Shown piece after piece: positions 1 through 13,592 of a stretch of DNA of 64,000 nucleotides. The stretch spans positions 62,001-126,000 of the forward strand of contig UWYS01000016.1 of assembly GCA_900291925.1 (NCBI GenBank), in the 5' to 3' direction. Within the stretch, counting starts at the first letter, position 1. Every line of letters starts with the position of its first letter. Under the pieces are notes generated by a model that worked only from the letters and a program-made list of their open reading frames with translations, was not told the DNA's origin and searched no databases. This DNA comes from Thecaphora thlaspeos (Eukaryota; Basidiomycota; Ustilaginomycetes; Urocystidales; Glomosporiaceae). The translations under genes and the position numbers were made by a program.

Positions 1-70
1 CCTCTCCTCGTACGGTCTGGTATATGTCATGATGAAGTTGAGGACGAAACGGTCAAAGACGGCCGAGTGA
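1..70 (+). CDS. 3' end of an unidentified gene (partial)
   Basis: The window opens inside an open frame (codons from base 2) that ends at TGA 68-70. The last residues read SYGLVYVMMKLRTKR, then a short basic tail: one hydrophobic patch followed by positive charges, as in the cytosolic tail of a membrane protein. Only about 22 residues are visible, so no family can be named. It is followed by pyrimidine-rich DNA and a TTCA tetranucleotide run that look like 3' UTR. It converges on the Rab4 gene. That this frame is coding is an inference from composition and the stop position. Confidence 0.45.
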   Translation, partial: LSSYGLVYVMMKLRTKRSKTAE

Positions 71-772
71 CGATCACCTCCCCTCGGACATCCCCCTCTC
101 TCTTTTCTAGCATTTTTGTTCTCGTTCATTCATTCATTCATTCAGAGACTACTGTAAATAGATAGGAGCCTTATCATAGACACTTTTCTTCCTCTTGTAA
201 TTTCTCATTTTTGTTTTTCCTACATCATAGAACGACCTTACGTTGACAATAGATTACAATAGATGATAGTGACCTCAACTTGGAGCGTATCAATACGAGT
301 CTATGAAATTGTTCGCGTTGCTTGATTTCACCGCCATAGATGCGTCACGTGGCGACGCGGCGTGGGCGTCTGGGCGCTGCCGGCCACCCACCTTTGCCAC
401 GTAGCTCGCCCGCCTCGCGGGTTCTCTCCTCCCTCCTCTCCTCCATCTCCTTCTCCATCTGCGGCCTAGCCTGTGTTGTCTTTGCCCACCCTGTCTCCCT
501 CCCTTGCCGCTCTCGTCTGCGTTCGTCCGTCCCCCTCCGGCGGGCCGCGAGCCTCCTCGAGCTCAGAGGCCCCTTGTGGCCTTCTGCCGCAATCTTATGC
601 TATGTCTCTCTCGTTGTGTCGACGGTCGGAGCCGGGATGGACAAAAGAAACGGGACTGCTTGACTGACCGGCCGAGACAAAGGACCTAAGTAGCTGGCTT
701 CCTCCCATTATCATACACATTGCTCCCCTCTCCCTCATCCCTACAGCAGATCGCATCCGAGACTCCATCGTG
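71..772. other. Convergent intergenic region carrying a TTCA run and repeat copy A
   Basis: This lies between the 3' ends of the left-edge gene and Rab4. A (TTCA)5 run lies at 125-144. Bases 341-639 are copy A of a dispersed repeat described separately. The open frame across the repeat is not considered a gene, because the second copy shows the same DNA with frame-shifting indels at one end. Confidence 0.6.
341..639 (+). repeat. Dispersed ~295-bp repeat, copy A
   Basis: Bases 341-639 match the reverse complement of 35793-36085. From the shared start TGCGTCACGTGGCGACG the first roughly 200 bases differ at only one position that I found (CTGCGTTCG here, CTGCGCTCG in the other copy). The last ~80 bases diverge by small indels but realign at GTCGGAGCCGGGATG. 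No terminal inverted repeat, target-site duplication or tRNA-like A/B box was seen, so the class is unknown. Both copies sit between convergent genes. Confidence 0.85.
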
Positions 773-2121
<1,349 letters not shown>

Positions 2122-3481
2122 GTCGGGCAGAGGGAGGTGGAAGACTGGGAGATCACAGGTGACTGAGATGACGCCACTCGGTCGGTCGAGATGATGGGTC
2201 AAAGGGCTCCTGAGGCAGAGGCGGCTGTTGCGTGAAGCGGTATCGTTGCGACTTGGGCGGTATTAAGGGATCTCGAACGGTTGGCGGCGCGCGCCTCGAG
2301 GACGTGGGAAGCAAGTGAGCTGCCCCTCTTAGCGTGCCGCTGAGCTGGCGGTGGGAAGCGGATGGACCGAAGAAGCAAAGGCGGCGGCGGAAAGGGTGCT
2401 GAGCTAGAGCGAGAGAGCTGCCGAGACAAGAGCAACGCTTCGGATGCTCCGACGAATGTCGGCTCTCCTGTCTTGGCTGGTGGGCGAGGGCTACGTGTTG
2501 GAGCGAGTACTTTGAGGATGGAAGCGCGATAGCTGGCCAAATCGAGCGGCGTGCGATCGGCAAGTAAGTAGAGGCGACTGAATGATGTGCCAGTCCTGTG
2601 CTCTGAAGGATTCAGGGTGTCGGCGGTGACAATGGGTGACGGCGCTGGTGTGCGGAAGCTAAAATACTGAGGTGGCGAAAGGTGGGGAACCCTGGGCGGT
2701 GATAACGGCGAGGTAGCAAGTCGAGCCAAAAATAAATAAAATAAAAGGTGGCCCAAGGCAGGCAGGCAGGGTGACTGTCCCCTGCAGCTTGGCCTGGCTC
2801 GCCAGCCCGAGGCAAGGCCATTCAGAGCAGAGTGGTCGTGTGCCGCATTTCCGGGCTGGCCTGTGCTGCGCTCTGGAGGGCGCAGACGCACGTGAACCAG
2901 ACGTGCTCCAGGCTGCCAGCTCACGCCGAAAGGGCGGCGGCTCTACGCGAAGCCCCTGGCCCCTAAATCGCGAGAGGCGCTTGTAAGCTGGAGAAAGGCG
3001 CTCCCACACCCTCTCTGCTGCTCTGCTTCTCCCTGGCGCTCGACCATGCCATCTCGGGAACAGTCTCGGAGCGTCCGAGAGGCCTGCCTGCGCTAGAGCA
3101 ATTTGGGCCAGAGGGACCAGGGGGCCATCATATCCCTCAGCCGGCCTCTGTTTTTCTGCTTGCCTGCCTGCTTGGTTGCTGCTTTTTTGTTTCTCGCGGG
3201 CGCTGCGCCCTGCCGACCGCCTGCGTGCGTGTGTGTGTGTGTGCGTGTGTTGCGCTCGCGGCCCAGGGTCTGCCCGCTTCCCCGTTTCGCGTCCCCGTTC
3301 CCTTCTCACCGCCATCAGCCCACCGCCACCATCATCACCTCGGCCACCACCGCTCACACGAGACTCGGCGATCCTTCAAGACACCCATCTTCCTCTTCAA
3401 TTACGCAGGTCACCCGCCGTCCCCTACTACAAGCGCACACGTCAACCGAGGCGGCCTCCGATCCCCTCGCACGCTACGACC
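2122..3481. other. Divergent intergenic region between RAB4 and the 1729-residue protein gene
   Basis: This 1.36-kb region should hold both promoters. It has an AT-rich patch (AAATAAATAAAATAAAAGG, about 2728-2746) and a GT dinucleotide tract at 3224-3250. Open frames on both strands here lack family signal and are treated as chance in GC-rich DNA. The frame of the downstream gene is open upstream of its ATG, but that part looks like 5' UTR. Confidence 0.5.
3224..3250. repeat. GT microsatellite
   Basis: A short imperfect (GT)n tract about 230 bp upstream of the ATG at 3482, probably in the 5' UTR or promoter of that gene. Confidence 0.8.
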
Positions 3482-6400
3482 ATGGCTTCGCCGGGAGGCC
3501 ACTTCTCTTTCGCACCGCCCCAGCACGACGCCAATTACCAGCCCATGTCAAACCAGTCGCCTAACCACCGCCACGACAACCGCTCCGTCAGCCCATCATC
3601 GGCCAAGAACAAATTCTGGCCCTTCAACCGCTCACGCTCCTCGAGCCCGAATGATCAGGCCCTCGCCACAAACGCCCGCTCCAGAAACGTCTCTGGCCAA
3701 CGTTCGCCTGTACGCGGCACAAGCCCCAACAATGGCGGCGGCTTCGTCGTCCGGACAGTCACACGTCAGCCCGGGGGTGTGAGCGCACCCACCTCGCCCG
3801 CTTCGGACGCTTCTTACCGTCCAGACTGGAGCCGCGCCGCCCAGCCCTGTCCGCGCAGGATGACGCTCGAAGACTCCGACGAAGACCGCCCGCCCGTCGT
3901 TGCCAATGGTCAGCATCAGTTGCAGTACAAGAGGTCCAAGTCTCGTCCCATCCCGTCCGCCATCAGCCTCAGCGTACCCGCCGGTGGCCCGGGGGGAGGC
4001 GTAGGTTACGGCACAGCGACCAGTTCCAACGACGGTCGGCCCGAACGCCTCTACTCGCCGCCACAGATGCCGGCCGTCCAGCGTCCCAGCAGCCCGGGTG
4101 GTGCCAGCATGACCGCTGGCGGCTTCCAAAAGAGCCTGCAGGATCGCGGACGATCGCCGCGCAAGGCGCCGTCCGGGCAGAGCCTCGACAAACAGCAACA
4201 GCCTGCCGCAGGCTACCAGAAGGAACGTTCACGCTCGCGCTCCGTCCACTCTGCCGCCGAGAGTGGCAATGTGGTGACGCCGTCGGGCAAGGTGATCCGA
4301 CTCATGATCACACCGGGGCCCAAGAGCCTGTCGCAGCAATCTGGCGGGCCCGACGCAGCTGACGCAAGCAGCCGACCTGTCCTCGCAGTCAAGACGTCGT
4401 TTCAGAGCATCCGACCGCAGAGCATCGCCGGGCCGCGGCAATTCTCGGGATCGGGACGCCCTTCGTTCGACAGCAGTGCGCAGCAGCAGCCCCCTCCTCC
4501 CCCTCCTCATCCTGACTACGAAACATATGCACACTCATCCGCTCAAGCCCACAGGCAGGCTAGGCCGCTCGGTTTTCGCCATTCGCCAGGATCCTGTGCC
4601 GTCACGTCTGCCACGTCGCACGTACACGCCAACGGCAGATCCTCGCCGATGCAAGGTCCGGCAAGCCCCAGTCAGTTTGCGGCGGCTGCCGCTGTTGGTG
4701 CAGCCGCGGAACAGGGTCAGGAGGCCGGCAGTCAAGGCCGAAGTCGCAAGTTTTCGTTTGGCTTTACTCGAGGACGTCGTGCGAGCGACGCAGCAGCTCG
4801 AAATCCTGCCTCTGTGACCAACGCAGCCGCCGCCCTTCTTGATGGCGTCCCCTCGCCAGTCGACATTCCGTATGGACGTCGACTGGGCTTCGGGTCGCGA
4901 TCGCGGTCGCGGGACCCTGGTGCCGATACCGATTACTCCTATGAGAACGGCGCATCGCCGTTCGGTTCCGTCTCTCCGGCTGGTTCTCCTGGTTTCCTCG
5001 CCTCGCTGGCGACCGCACGTGCTGGCGACGCCGGCGGCGATGGACCTGGCAAGTTCCGCAGTGCATCCCCCGGCGGCTCTGGTCTGGCCGGCAAGTGGTT
5101 CAAGGGGATCTTTGGGCGGTCTCCGCGAGCAGAGGAGAGCGACCAGGACTGGCGCGGGGCCCCTGCCTACCCGGACGTCGATGCTGCGTCCAGGGGCAGG
5201 GAGGGGTCGCCGCTCCCCGCTCTGCCGCCACATGTCCAGCCCAACGTCCAAGGAGAGAGACAGGCGCTCGCGCTTCGCCAACCGCCAAATCAGGAACGTC
5301 GCTCGCAGACGCTGCCAAATCTGCCGTCGGAGGATGACGTCGAGGCGCTGCTGCAGAAGCGGCAGTCGATGAAGCAAGCCCGCAGGATTGTCGATGCCGA
5401 GCGTCGCGAACTGATGTCGCCGACGACGGTTCAGAAGACATTTGATCCGGACCAGGACCGCGAGCTCCGACCAAAGCAGGCTGTCGACCCATCGGAGGAC
5501 TACGAGGCCAACCTCGCTCTTGAGAGGCGGAAATGTCCGCCCGGACGCAAGCCAGTTCCCCGCCTAGCTAGCGGCAGCCAGGAAGACTCCCTGAGCCGTC
5601 TCGAAGGCCGCCTGACGCCGGCCCAGAGGTGAGTAGCCGCATTCCGCTCGCGAGGAGTCCTTAGGTCGCACCTTAGGTCGCAAGTGTCGCAAATGTCGAA
5701 TGCGAGCAACTCGGCTGACAGTCCCTCTCTACAACTGACATCGAAATGCCGGCTTGTCACTACCTACCAACAGAATCATCGAGGAGACGCGATCGATGCA
5801 CTTAGCCAGGGAAAGCCTGGAAGGCGCCAAGGGCTCGCCTCGGATCAACGTCGTCGACGCTGCCGCGCTGGCTAATGGATCCAGGCTTTCGAACGGTGGG
5901 CGACAGATTCAGCGAGGTTTTCCCATGTCTGCGGCCAGGAACGGAGGCGGTTCGACGGTACCGCAACAGCCTCAGCCTCAACTTGAGCAGCCCGAGACGG
6001 CAGTCCGCAGAAGCGGTGCAGCGGGCAACGCCAAGAGCCGGAGCAAGAGCAAGGGCAAGGGCAAAGCCAGGGACGAGACCTCGAGCTCCGGAGCACCACC
6101 GCCGGCAACTCCTGCGCAACAGATGCCGCCGCTCGCCCCGGTCTCTCGCTCGCAGCCTGCTGAGCCAGCGGAGCCCCCGCATCAGCAGCCGTCGCGTCCA
6201 ACTGCTGCGCCCGCGCCAAAAGCCGGCGGGGCCCTCTCGCCGGGCGCAGGCCCAATGCCGCTCGAGATGACCCTCCCGCAGGCGCTGCAAGAGATGATGG
6301 TGCGCTTCTACCGCTTCGAGCGATATTCGGTCCCACTGATACGATCGCTGGAGACGCGCTTGCTCGACATTGAGCGCGACGCCATGATGGCGTCCAACCC

Positions 6401-8816
6401 GCAGTCTGGCGGCAGGGGCAACGTCGAGACGGCGAGTCAGCACGAGGAGATGGACCGCTGGGTCGGACAGATGACGATGCTGATGAAGCACGAGGTCGGC
6501 CAGCTCAAGGCGGCCGCCAGGGAGATCCGCGAGGGCCGCGAGCTGGTGGCCCAGGTGGCTAAAGGCCTCGGAAGCTCCAGCGGTGCAAGCATCGGAGGCT
6601 CGCCCTCGCTGCCGACGTTTTCGAACATCGGCACGCCGCCGGCGGGCGAAGTTGCTGCCGCCACCTCGACGCCTTCGCGACCATTGCAAGTCGAAGCAAA
6701 GGGCGTCACCGACTCTCCCAGCAGCACAAAGGGCGACACCGGCATCCAGCCCGCCCCGTCTGCTGCCAAGAAGCAGCCGAGCAGCAATTCCGCCACGAGG
6801 CTGACAACGGGACCCGAGCGGGCGAGCGATGCCGCCACCGCCTCGACGCGATCAACGCGTAAGGATGACCACGAGCCCAAGTCGAGGAGAACCAACGTCT
6901 CCAGCTCGAGCTTCCGCAGCACGATTCCCCTCACGCCCTCAAAGGTGTCTGCTGCTGCTCCTGTTGCTCCTGCCACCGCCACCGCCGGCGTCGGTGCCGT
7001 CGCCAGCCTGGTGTTACCACCCGGCTCGAAGCCTGCATTGGACAAAGACGAGGGCAAATATGGCTCGCCCACCAAGGCTACGTTCGGCTTTAATGCCACG
7101 AGCGAGCATAGCTCGGCGGACCGCACCTCCGACGCTCGCGATCGCAGCACCAGCCCGAGCGGAAGGCCGAGATTCACTTCAGCGCTGGGCCAGCCCATGC
7201 AGAATGGCCGTCTGTCACCCGGCGCTACCTCGCCCGTCCGCACCTACCCGGATCCCGAGGTGCGCGCCGGCATCGCATCGCCAGGGAGGTGGGCCGAGGA
7301 CCAGAGACGGTTCGGCCAGGCGCTGGTCGCCTCGCCCGCCATCAGCGACCAAGCCTCGATCCACCGGGGTCTCAGCGGCCAGAGTGAAGCCGATCGCGAC
7401 CGCCCCAAGCGCGAGGTCAGCGTTGAGGACAGGCTCAAGGCCCTGATGGACGGTCGGAACATCCGAAGCCGCGCGAGCAGCTTCGCCGAATCCCTCGCCG
7501 GCGACAACTCACATGAACAACCGGCCGGAGACGGGTCGGATCCAGCTGAAGGGGGCCCGCCGACCCGGATCGGAGACAACTACTCGCCTGCGCCCGAGGG
7601 CGAGCCCGTTGAGCCACTGCATGCGACGCGGCCCTTCGACCTGGGCTCGAGACGGCAGCAGGAGCCGGACGAGGAGGAGACCGTCTACGACCGACGCCGC
7701 CAGAACGCTTCGCAATCCACAACCGCGACCACCTCGACCGGCGCCCACACCATCACCCCAGGCCTACTTACCGGCGTGCGTCCTCGCAGCCCGGCGGCGG
7801 TAGAGGCCTTGCCGCCTCGCCCGCCCGTCGCCAAGCGGAACACCGGCGAGATCGCCAAGCGCGCTTCGGCCTACCTTGAGGCCAGCAAGGGCAACACGCC
7901 GCAGAAGTCAAGCCGCGACGCCTCTTCCATAGGTGATTCCGTCTCGCCCGCCGAGTTTCCCCCATCCAGCGCACCTGGAAGCACCAGTCCAAGCCCCAGC
8001 CAAAGCCCCGCGGCTGCAATCGCCCGAGAGCTTTCGTTGCCGCCGGCGGTAGCGGCAAATTCGACGTCCAGCGACGCATCGCCCACCGCCTCGTCCGCCA
8101 GCGTCCGCCAGCGAACTATGAGCTACCTCAGCTCCGCCGGCGGCGCCTGTGGCGCACCAGACGAAGCGGCGCTCTCGGACTCCTGCACCCTCTCCAAGAT
8201 CCCGATGCCAGCCAGGTCGCCATCAGCGGAAGACGAGGCGCTGCCCGAGACGCCGAACAAGGCGCTGTCTCCTGCATCCTGGCTGGCGTCATCGTCGCCG
8301 AACAAGATCCGAAGCCACAATGCCTCGTCATCTTCCTCTGCGGCACTTTTTGGGACAGGCTCTCACAGCGGGCGCATCTCGCCGTCGAAGCTGCACGTCA
8401 ACCGCTTCACGTCGCCGGACAAGGACTCACGAGCCGCTGGCGGTAGCTCGGGCCCCCTGGCCAGTCCGTTGAAGAAGGTGGTCGGTCTACCTGCGAAGGC
8501 GACGATAGGCGGGGCCGATGCCGGATCGACCATGGGAGGGATGTCAAAGTGGAGCGCCACCGCCAGGAAGGAAGGCAGCAGCGCTTCCAGCACTCACTCC
8601 ACCTCGGGCGCCGGCGTGTCTGGCCTGGGCGTGGTCAAGAAGAAGCGGAGTTTCGCCGGCGCTGGAGCGACGCCGCCCGCGCTCGCGACTGAGATGGGGA
8701 TCGGGATGGGGACCGGGACCGGTGGTACGGGCGTTGGTGCTTCCAAGAGCCCGGCCATGGTCGGACATGCGGCGACGTTAAAGGAAAGGGTAGCGTTCTT
8801 TGATAAAGTCAAGTAG
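3482..8816 (+). CDS. Large Ser/Pro/Ala-rich protein of unknown function
   Basis: Two exons, 3482-5628 and 5774-8816, spliced AG|GTGAGT...CAACAG|A, giving 1729 residues. The ATG at 3482 has a good context (CGACCATGG). Most of the protein is low complexity and looks disordered, with many SP/TP sites. More ordered islands are an amphipathic KWFKGIFGR segment near residue 538, the exon junction region (RIIEETRSMHLARESLEGA), and a helical stretch at about 890-970 (MMVRFYRFERYSVPLIRSLE, then MDRWVGQMTMLMKHEVGQLK). It ends with LKERVAFFDKVK. No catalytic domain was recognised. A scaffold or polarity/cytoskeletal regulator is possible but is only a guess. Confidence 0.8.
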
Positions 8817-9333
8817 TAGAAGCTGGCAGCGACAAACTCACTAGTCTTGTTTTCATGATGCAGTACCTTACCTCAACTGTGCTTGTCATGGAGGGAGGGC
8901 ATCACCAAAGACGGCAGCTTTTCCGCTCTGTCTCGTTCCAAGCGTCGCCTCTGGCTGACAGCGGGCCTTTTCATTTTTCACTGCAGCCACCGGAACGTCC
9001 AGCCCACGCTGCACTCTCAGTACGTATCCGAATGGTACCGAGCAGAGGACGGCTCGTCCTGATAAAATGCGAGCTTGAGATTTGCATGAAGCCGAGTGAG
9101 AGCTCGTAGGAGTAGAGAGTCAGAGAAGGGGGAAATCGATTTTGCTACAGAATTGCAGCAGCCATTCTAGTTGTGTTGTATAAGGCCCAAGGGAAATAGG
9201 GTGCAGGCTTAGATGCTATCATGAAGAGGTAGTTGGGTGGTGCTGGGGAGCTGCTTCCTTCCTGTCTTCCTTCCACCGAAGGGACCGCCGCTGCTATGCT
9301 ACCGCCACCGATCGATTTGTCTTTCCATCATCG
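8817..9333. other. Convergent intergenic region
   Basis: The 3' flanks of the large unknown gene and of the MAPK-Elp5 gene meet here. Nothing beyond presumed 3' UTR sequence was recognised. Confidence 0.5.
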
Positions 9334-12300
9334 TCAGAGGTCCAGATCATCGTCGGGATCCTCGTCGTCTTCGTCGTCGCCCGCTTCCGGCTCAAAGAAG
9401 ATGGTGCTGTTGCCCGTCGAGCCCCGCATGCCGCTGCCCGGCTGGCCCGCATCGCTGGCGGCGGCGGCTTGATTCGAATTCTGGTAGAACGCGTAGGGAA
9501 GCGGTACATCTTCCCTTCGCGCGCGCTGCGCCTCGGTTTCGGCGAGGTTGAAGGGCAGCTTGAACATCATCGAGGCGTGAGAGTCGGCGGGCGCGGCCGA
9601 AACGGGGCCAGACACTCCGTGAGCCGGTGAGGGGGGCTGGCCGCCGCCGGCGGCGGTGCGGGTCGATTGCGGTTGCGACGACGAAGGAGGTCGGCTCTGG
9701 CACCGTCGGTCGGCCATGTCCAACGGCCGGAGGCGGAGCTCCCTGCCGTGGCTAGAGGAAGCCTCGGCCACGCAGCCGACGAGCTCTTCGTATATCTTGC
9801 CGCTTCGCGCCTGGTACTTGAGCTCGAGGAAGCCCCATCCGTTGCTTCTGGGCGTCCGGCCCGATTCGCCATCGAACGCGGCGGAGCCGATGAGGTCTTC
9901 GAAGCAGATTCGGTCCGCATGGAGCGCCGCGGATTGTGTGGCGCCTTGACGCGAGGCGGACGAGGTCTGATTCGGCGATTTGAAGACACACTCGACCTCG
10001 TCGCCAGCGACGCTGCCGTCCGCCCACCACCCTCCGGTACCGCCGCCGCTCTCGTAAGCAGGTATCCCCAAGGCTCCACGGCTTGCAATGTTGCGCAGGA
10101 TGTCCCAGAAGCGGACGTCGGCCTCGACATCAGCCGCGTCCTCCTCGTCGAAGCCAATAAACGGAGCGGTGAGACCTGCGGTGCCCGATGCCACGGAAGC
10201 CTCGGAAGCTAGCGCCTTTGCGACGGTGGCCGGGGTCGAGGATGGACGGAAACCGTAATTGCGGTAGATGTAACGCATCACGGCAGGAGCGTGTAGCCTT
10301 GCCGTCAGGATGGTGCCGCCGCCGCCGGCGGCGGCGGAAGCAGACGACCCGTTATCGCCTCCTTCCACGCCGGCGCTACCCGAGGAAGCCTTGGATGTCC
10401 AAACGAGGGGCGTGTTGAGCGCCGACACCAGCGCGGCGGAGACGGAGAAGTCATCGCCCTGAAAGCCTACGACCAAGCGACCGAAGGCGTTCAGCCTGCC
10501 GAGCAGCAGCCGGATGAGGTTGAAGGCACCTTTGATGCCGTCCCCGCTCTGTTCGGCAAGGGTGTCGAGCGAGTCAATCATCACCGTGACCCGAGCCTGG
10601 GTGTTCATGCTTTCCAGCTTGGCCAGGACCGCTTTGGCGATCCCCTTCCAGCTGCCGAGATCGAGGGTGTCGCTGTCTTCCTCTCCGTCCTGGGCGTAGC
10701 CGTTGCAGAAGGAGCTGCCGTCCAGCACGGTGACATCGCGCACGTCGCGCGGCCGCAGGTACGTGCTGGGGTGCCTCAGCACGGAGACGAGCAAAGTGGG
10801 TTGCCCCTTGTTTGCGCCTCGCGCGATCAGCTCTGCCAGCAGGGCGGCCGAAGACTGCAGCAGACCGTCTTGCACCAGAACCAGCTGCTTCGACTGCCGC
10901 TGAGACGACAGGCTGATCCCCGACGAGGAGGATGCAGGCACGATGGCGAGATTGCCGAGCAGGCCCTGTCCTAGCGAAGGGGTGCCTGCGCCGACGCCGC
11001 CACCCGCGAAGCGCGAAGGCGTGGTGCCGCCCGTCCTCGCTCCGCCCTTGCCAGGAGGAGTTGCGCCGCTGTCCGCCGCTGCGATTGAGTCAAAGAGAGG
11101 CTGGCTGCCGCGTGTGCTTTTGGCTGCGCGGCCGTCGCCTTCAAAGGTCGGGAAGGAATCCCCTTTGCAACCAAGCGTCTGCTCGTTCGTCGCGGTAGCA
11201 CCGGCAGCGGCGGCGACATCGAGCTGGTACTGTACCAGGTCTTGAGCAACTTGGAGGAGATCTTCAGGCACGAAGACGTCACCGACGGTACATCGCCGGG
11301 CCTGCTGTTGCTGCTGCAGGTCCTGCTTGTCGTCGTCGAAAGGGTACGGATGACGTCCTTCCTCTTCATGCCCGAGCCGAAAAAACGGCGGCTCCTGGGT
11401 AAGAGCGCCTTCCTTCTGTAGCTCGGCCTTGTTGGTGCCGTCAACGATCCGGCAGCCGTTGAAGCTGCGCGGCGACAGCGGGTCGGCCTCGTCGCCGCTC
11501 GTCTCGGTTGACGACAGTGTGTCGGCCGAGGATTCAGAGGCGAGTGCTTCGGGCAGATGGCAAGAACGCGTAGAGGTGCCGCAGGACGATGTGCAGGCCT
11601 CGGCCGGCTGCTCTACATCCGTGCTACTACGTCGATCCTCGTGGCTCGCATCTGCCCGCGATCCATTTCCCGCCTCGTCGACGTTGGCATCGGCGTCGGC
11701 ATCACCACTGCCGTCGGCTTCCCAACGCTGCTCCTCCGCAGGCGAAGTGTCGCTTGGCTGCGGCGACTCGCTTTTTTGTTGTGGCCGATCGCCGTCTTCA
11801 TTGACCCCGTCCGCACGGCTCTCATCCTCGACCTCGACGGGCGAGGCGCTGGCGACGTGGGATACATCGGCCTCTTCCATCTTGAGCGCTTCGATCTCCT
11901 GCTTGACCTCGTCCGCCTCGCGCTGGAGGCCGACCTTGAATTCGCGCAGCGATCGGATGAACTCGACCTCGGCAAACTTGTCGAAAGCCGGCGGCGGCTG
12001 CCAGCGAGCGTTCGATTCGTGATACGCCTTGAGCCAGGGGTGGCGCAGGGCCTTGTCAGCGGTCAGGCGCTCGGCGGGATCCCAGGTCAGCAGCCGCGAG
12101 AGCAGGTCGACGGCCTCTGCGGATGCCGACGGGTAGAGGTGCTGCAGCGGGACCGCGGGCATCCTGGGCAGCGCCTTGATGTAGAACTTGGCCCGCTCGG
12201 AGCCAATCTTGTCCGTCAGCGAGTCAGGCGGCGATCCGAGAATGTTATTGATGCGGGTGATCTGGTCGACGTAGTCCTTGCCCGGGAAGATGGGCTGGCC

Positions 12301-13592
12301 GCCGATGAGCTCAGCCAGGATGCAGCCGACGCCCCACATGTCAAGCTCGGGGCCGTAGCCCTCGCGGAAGCAGAGCATCACCTCGGGCGCTCGGTACCAC
12401 CTCGTCGCGACGTACTCGGTCAGCGGCCCGCCCAGGTAATTGAGCCGCCGTTGCTTGCCCTTCGAGTCCCGGCGCTGCGTGTGCAGCTTGAGATCGGACT
12501 GCGGCGAGAACGACCGCGAGAGATGGGCCGTCCCTTCGTCGCGGGCGTCTGCAACCCTTGCCTGCCCTGGCTCGTCGTGGCCCTCGAGAGGATCCTGCGG
12601 CTGCTGCTGCTGACGCTCATCGACGGCGCCGGGAGTCGCCGGGCCCGTATCATCGTTGTTGCAACGCTCCTTGGCGCCCGAGTACGGGTCGGCGTACGCC
12701 CTCGCCAGGCCAAAGTCGCAGAGCCGGAGCGCGCAGTCGGCGTTGACGAGCAGGTTGCCCGGCTTGAGGTCTCGGTGGACCACCTTGGCGGCATGCATGT
12801 AGCGCACCCCGCGCAGGATTTGAGCGACGAAGTACTGGTGGTGCGCGTCCGAGAGCGTCTGGCCGGATCGGATGATCTGTGAGAGGTCGGCCTCGCTCGC
12901 CGAGAGAACGAGGTAGATCTCGGAGAACTCGATGAACGTCGTGTCAAAGTCGAGCAGGGCGGTGACGTTGTCGCACATGCCGATGGAGCGGAGGATGGCA
13001 ACCTCGCGCAGCGCTCGCCTCGCCAGCACGTCACGTTCAAAGATCCGCGTCACCTTCTTGATGCTGCGTCGGTCGCCGTAGTTGCGCGGTCAGGAATAGA
13101 TCGGAACAGGAAAGAGAGGGATGCAGGAAAGGCTAGGTTGAGTCAGGGGGTGGGAGAGGTGACGCGAGCGCCGAACAAGGCCGTGCGGGCGGTGGGACAA
13201 GGATCGGCGGCTACTCACGCTACGTTGCAGTCGAGCACCTCGTCTCGACAGAGAGCCACACAGCCGTACGCTCCGATGCCGAGCTCGCGCAGGAAAATGT
13301 ACCGCTTCTTGACGTGGAACGGGACGCCGAGGCAGCGGAACGAGTGGTAGCCCTGGCGATCGAGGTTGTGCGGGCTGAGCGGATGGTCTTCGTGGGTGTA
13401 GTGGGGGATGCGATGCGATGTCGAGAGCGACGAAGAGACGTTGCGTCGGGTCCGCGTCCGCGTCCGTGTAGCCTGTCGCAAACCGACCTGGTGAAGAGAC
13501 GACGACGACGGCGACGGCGGAGATGGAGTGCGGCTCGAGCCAGCCCGGGGCGCTGGCGGCGGCGAGCGGGTGGTGGCGTTGGGTGCCGGCAT
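9334..13592 (-). CDS. Slt2/Mpk1-type MAP kinase fused to an Elongator subunit 5 (Elp5/Iki1) domain
   Basis: Exons 13592-13219 and 13063-9334, giving 1367 residues; the junction GC|C restores VAIKK. Kinase features: GIGAYGCV near residue 105, VAIKKVT, HRDLKPGNLLVNADC near 221, DFG near 241, TEY near 340, YRAPEVM, ending near 515. The wording around HRDLKPGN and IIRSGQ is that of the cell-wall-integrity MAPK. About 100 residues separate DFG from TEY, far more than the usual ~20. A linker rich in Ser, Asp and Gln follows. From about residue 830 a RecA-like domain with VTVMIDSLDTLAEQ and the typical Elp5 tail (FKLPFNLAETEAQ, DVPLPYAF, acidic end DDEDDEDPDDDLDL) appears. No stop codon and no in-frame Met separates the two parts. 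Elp5 belongs to the Elp456 ring of Elongator (wobble-uridine modification). Separate genes with a hidden intron remain possible. Confidence 0.85.

Noticed and set aside
340..663. A 107-codon open frame over repeat copy A, repeated at 35550-36101
   Set aside because: The similarity is at DNA level with indels that break the frame at one end; no codon-level conservation supports a gene.
11557..12882. 441-codon plus-strand frame opposite the MAPK-Elp5 gene
   Set aside because: Antisense shadow of a GC-rich coding exon; composition is Arg/Leu-rich with no domain.
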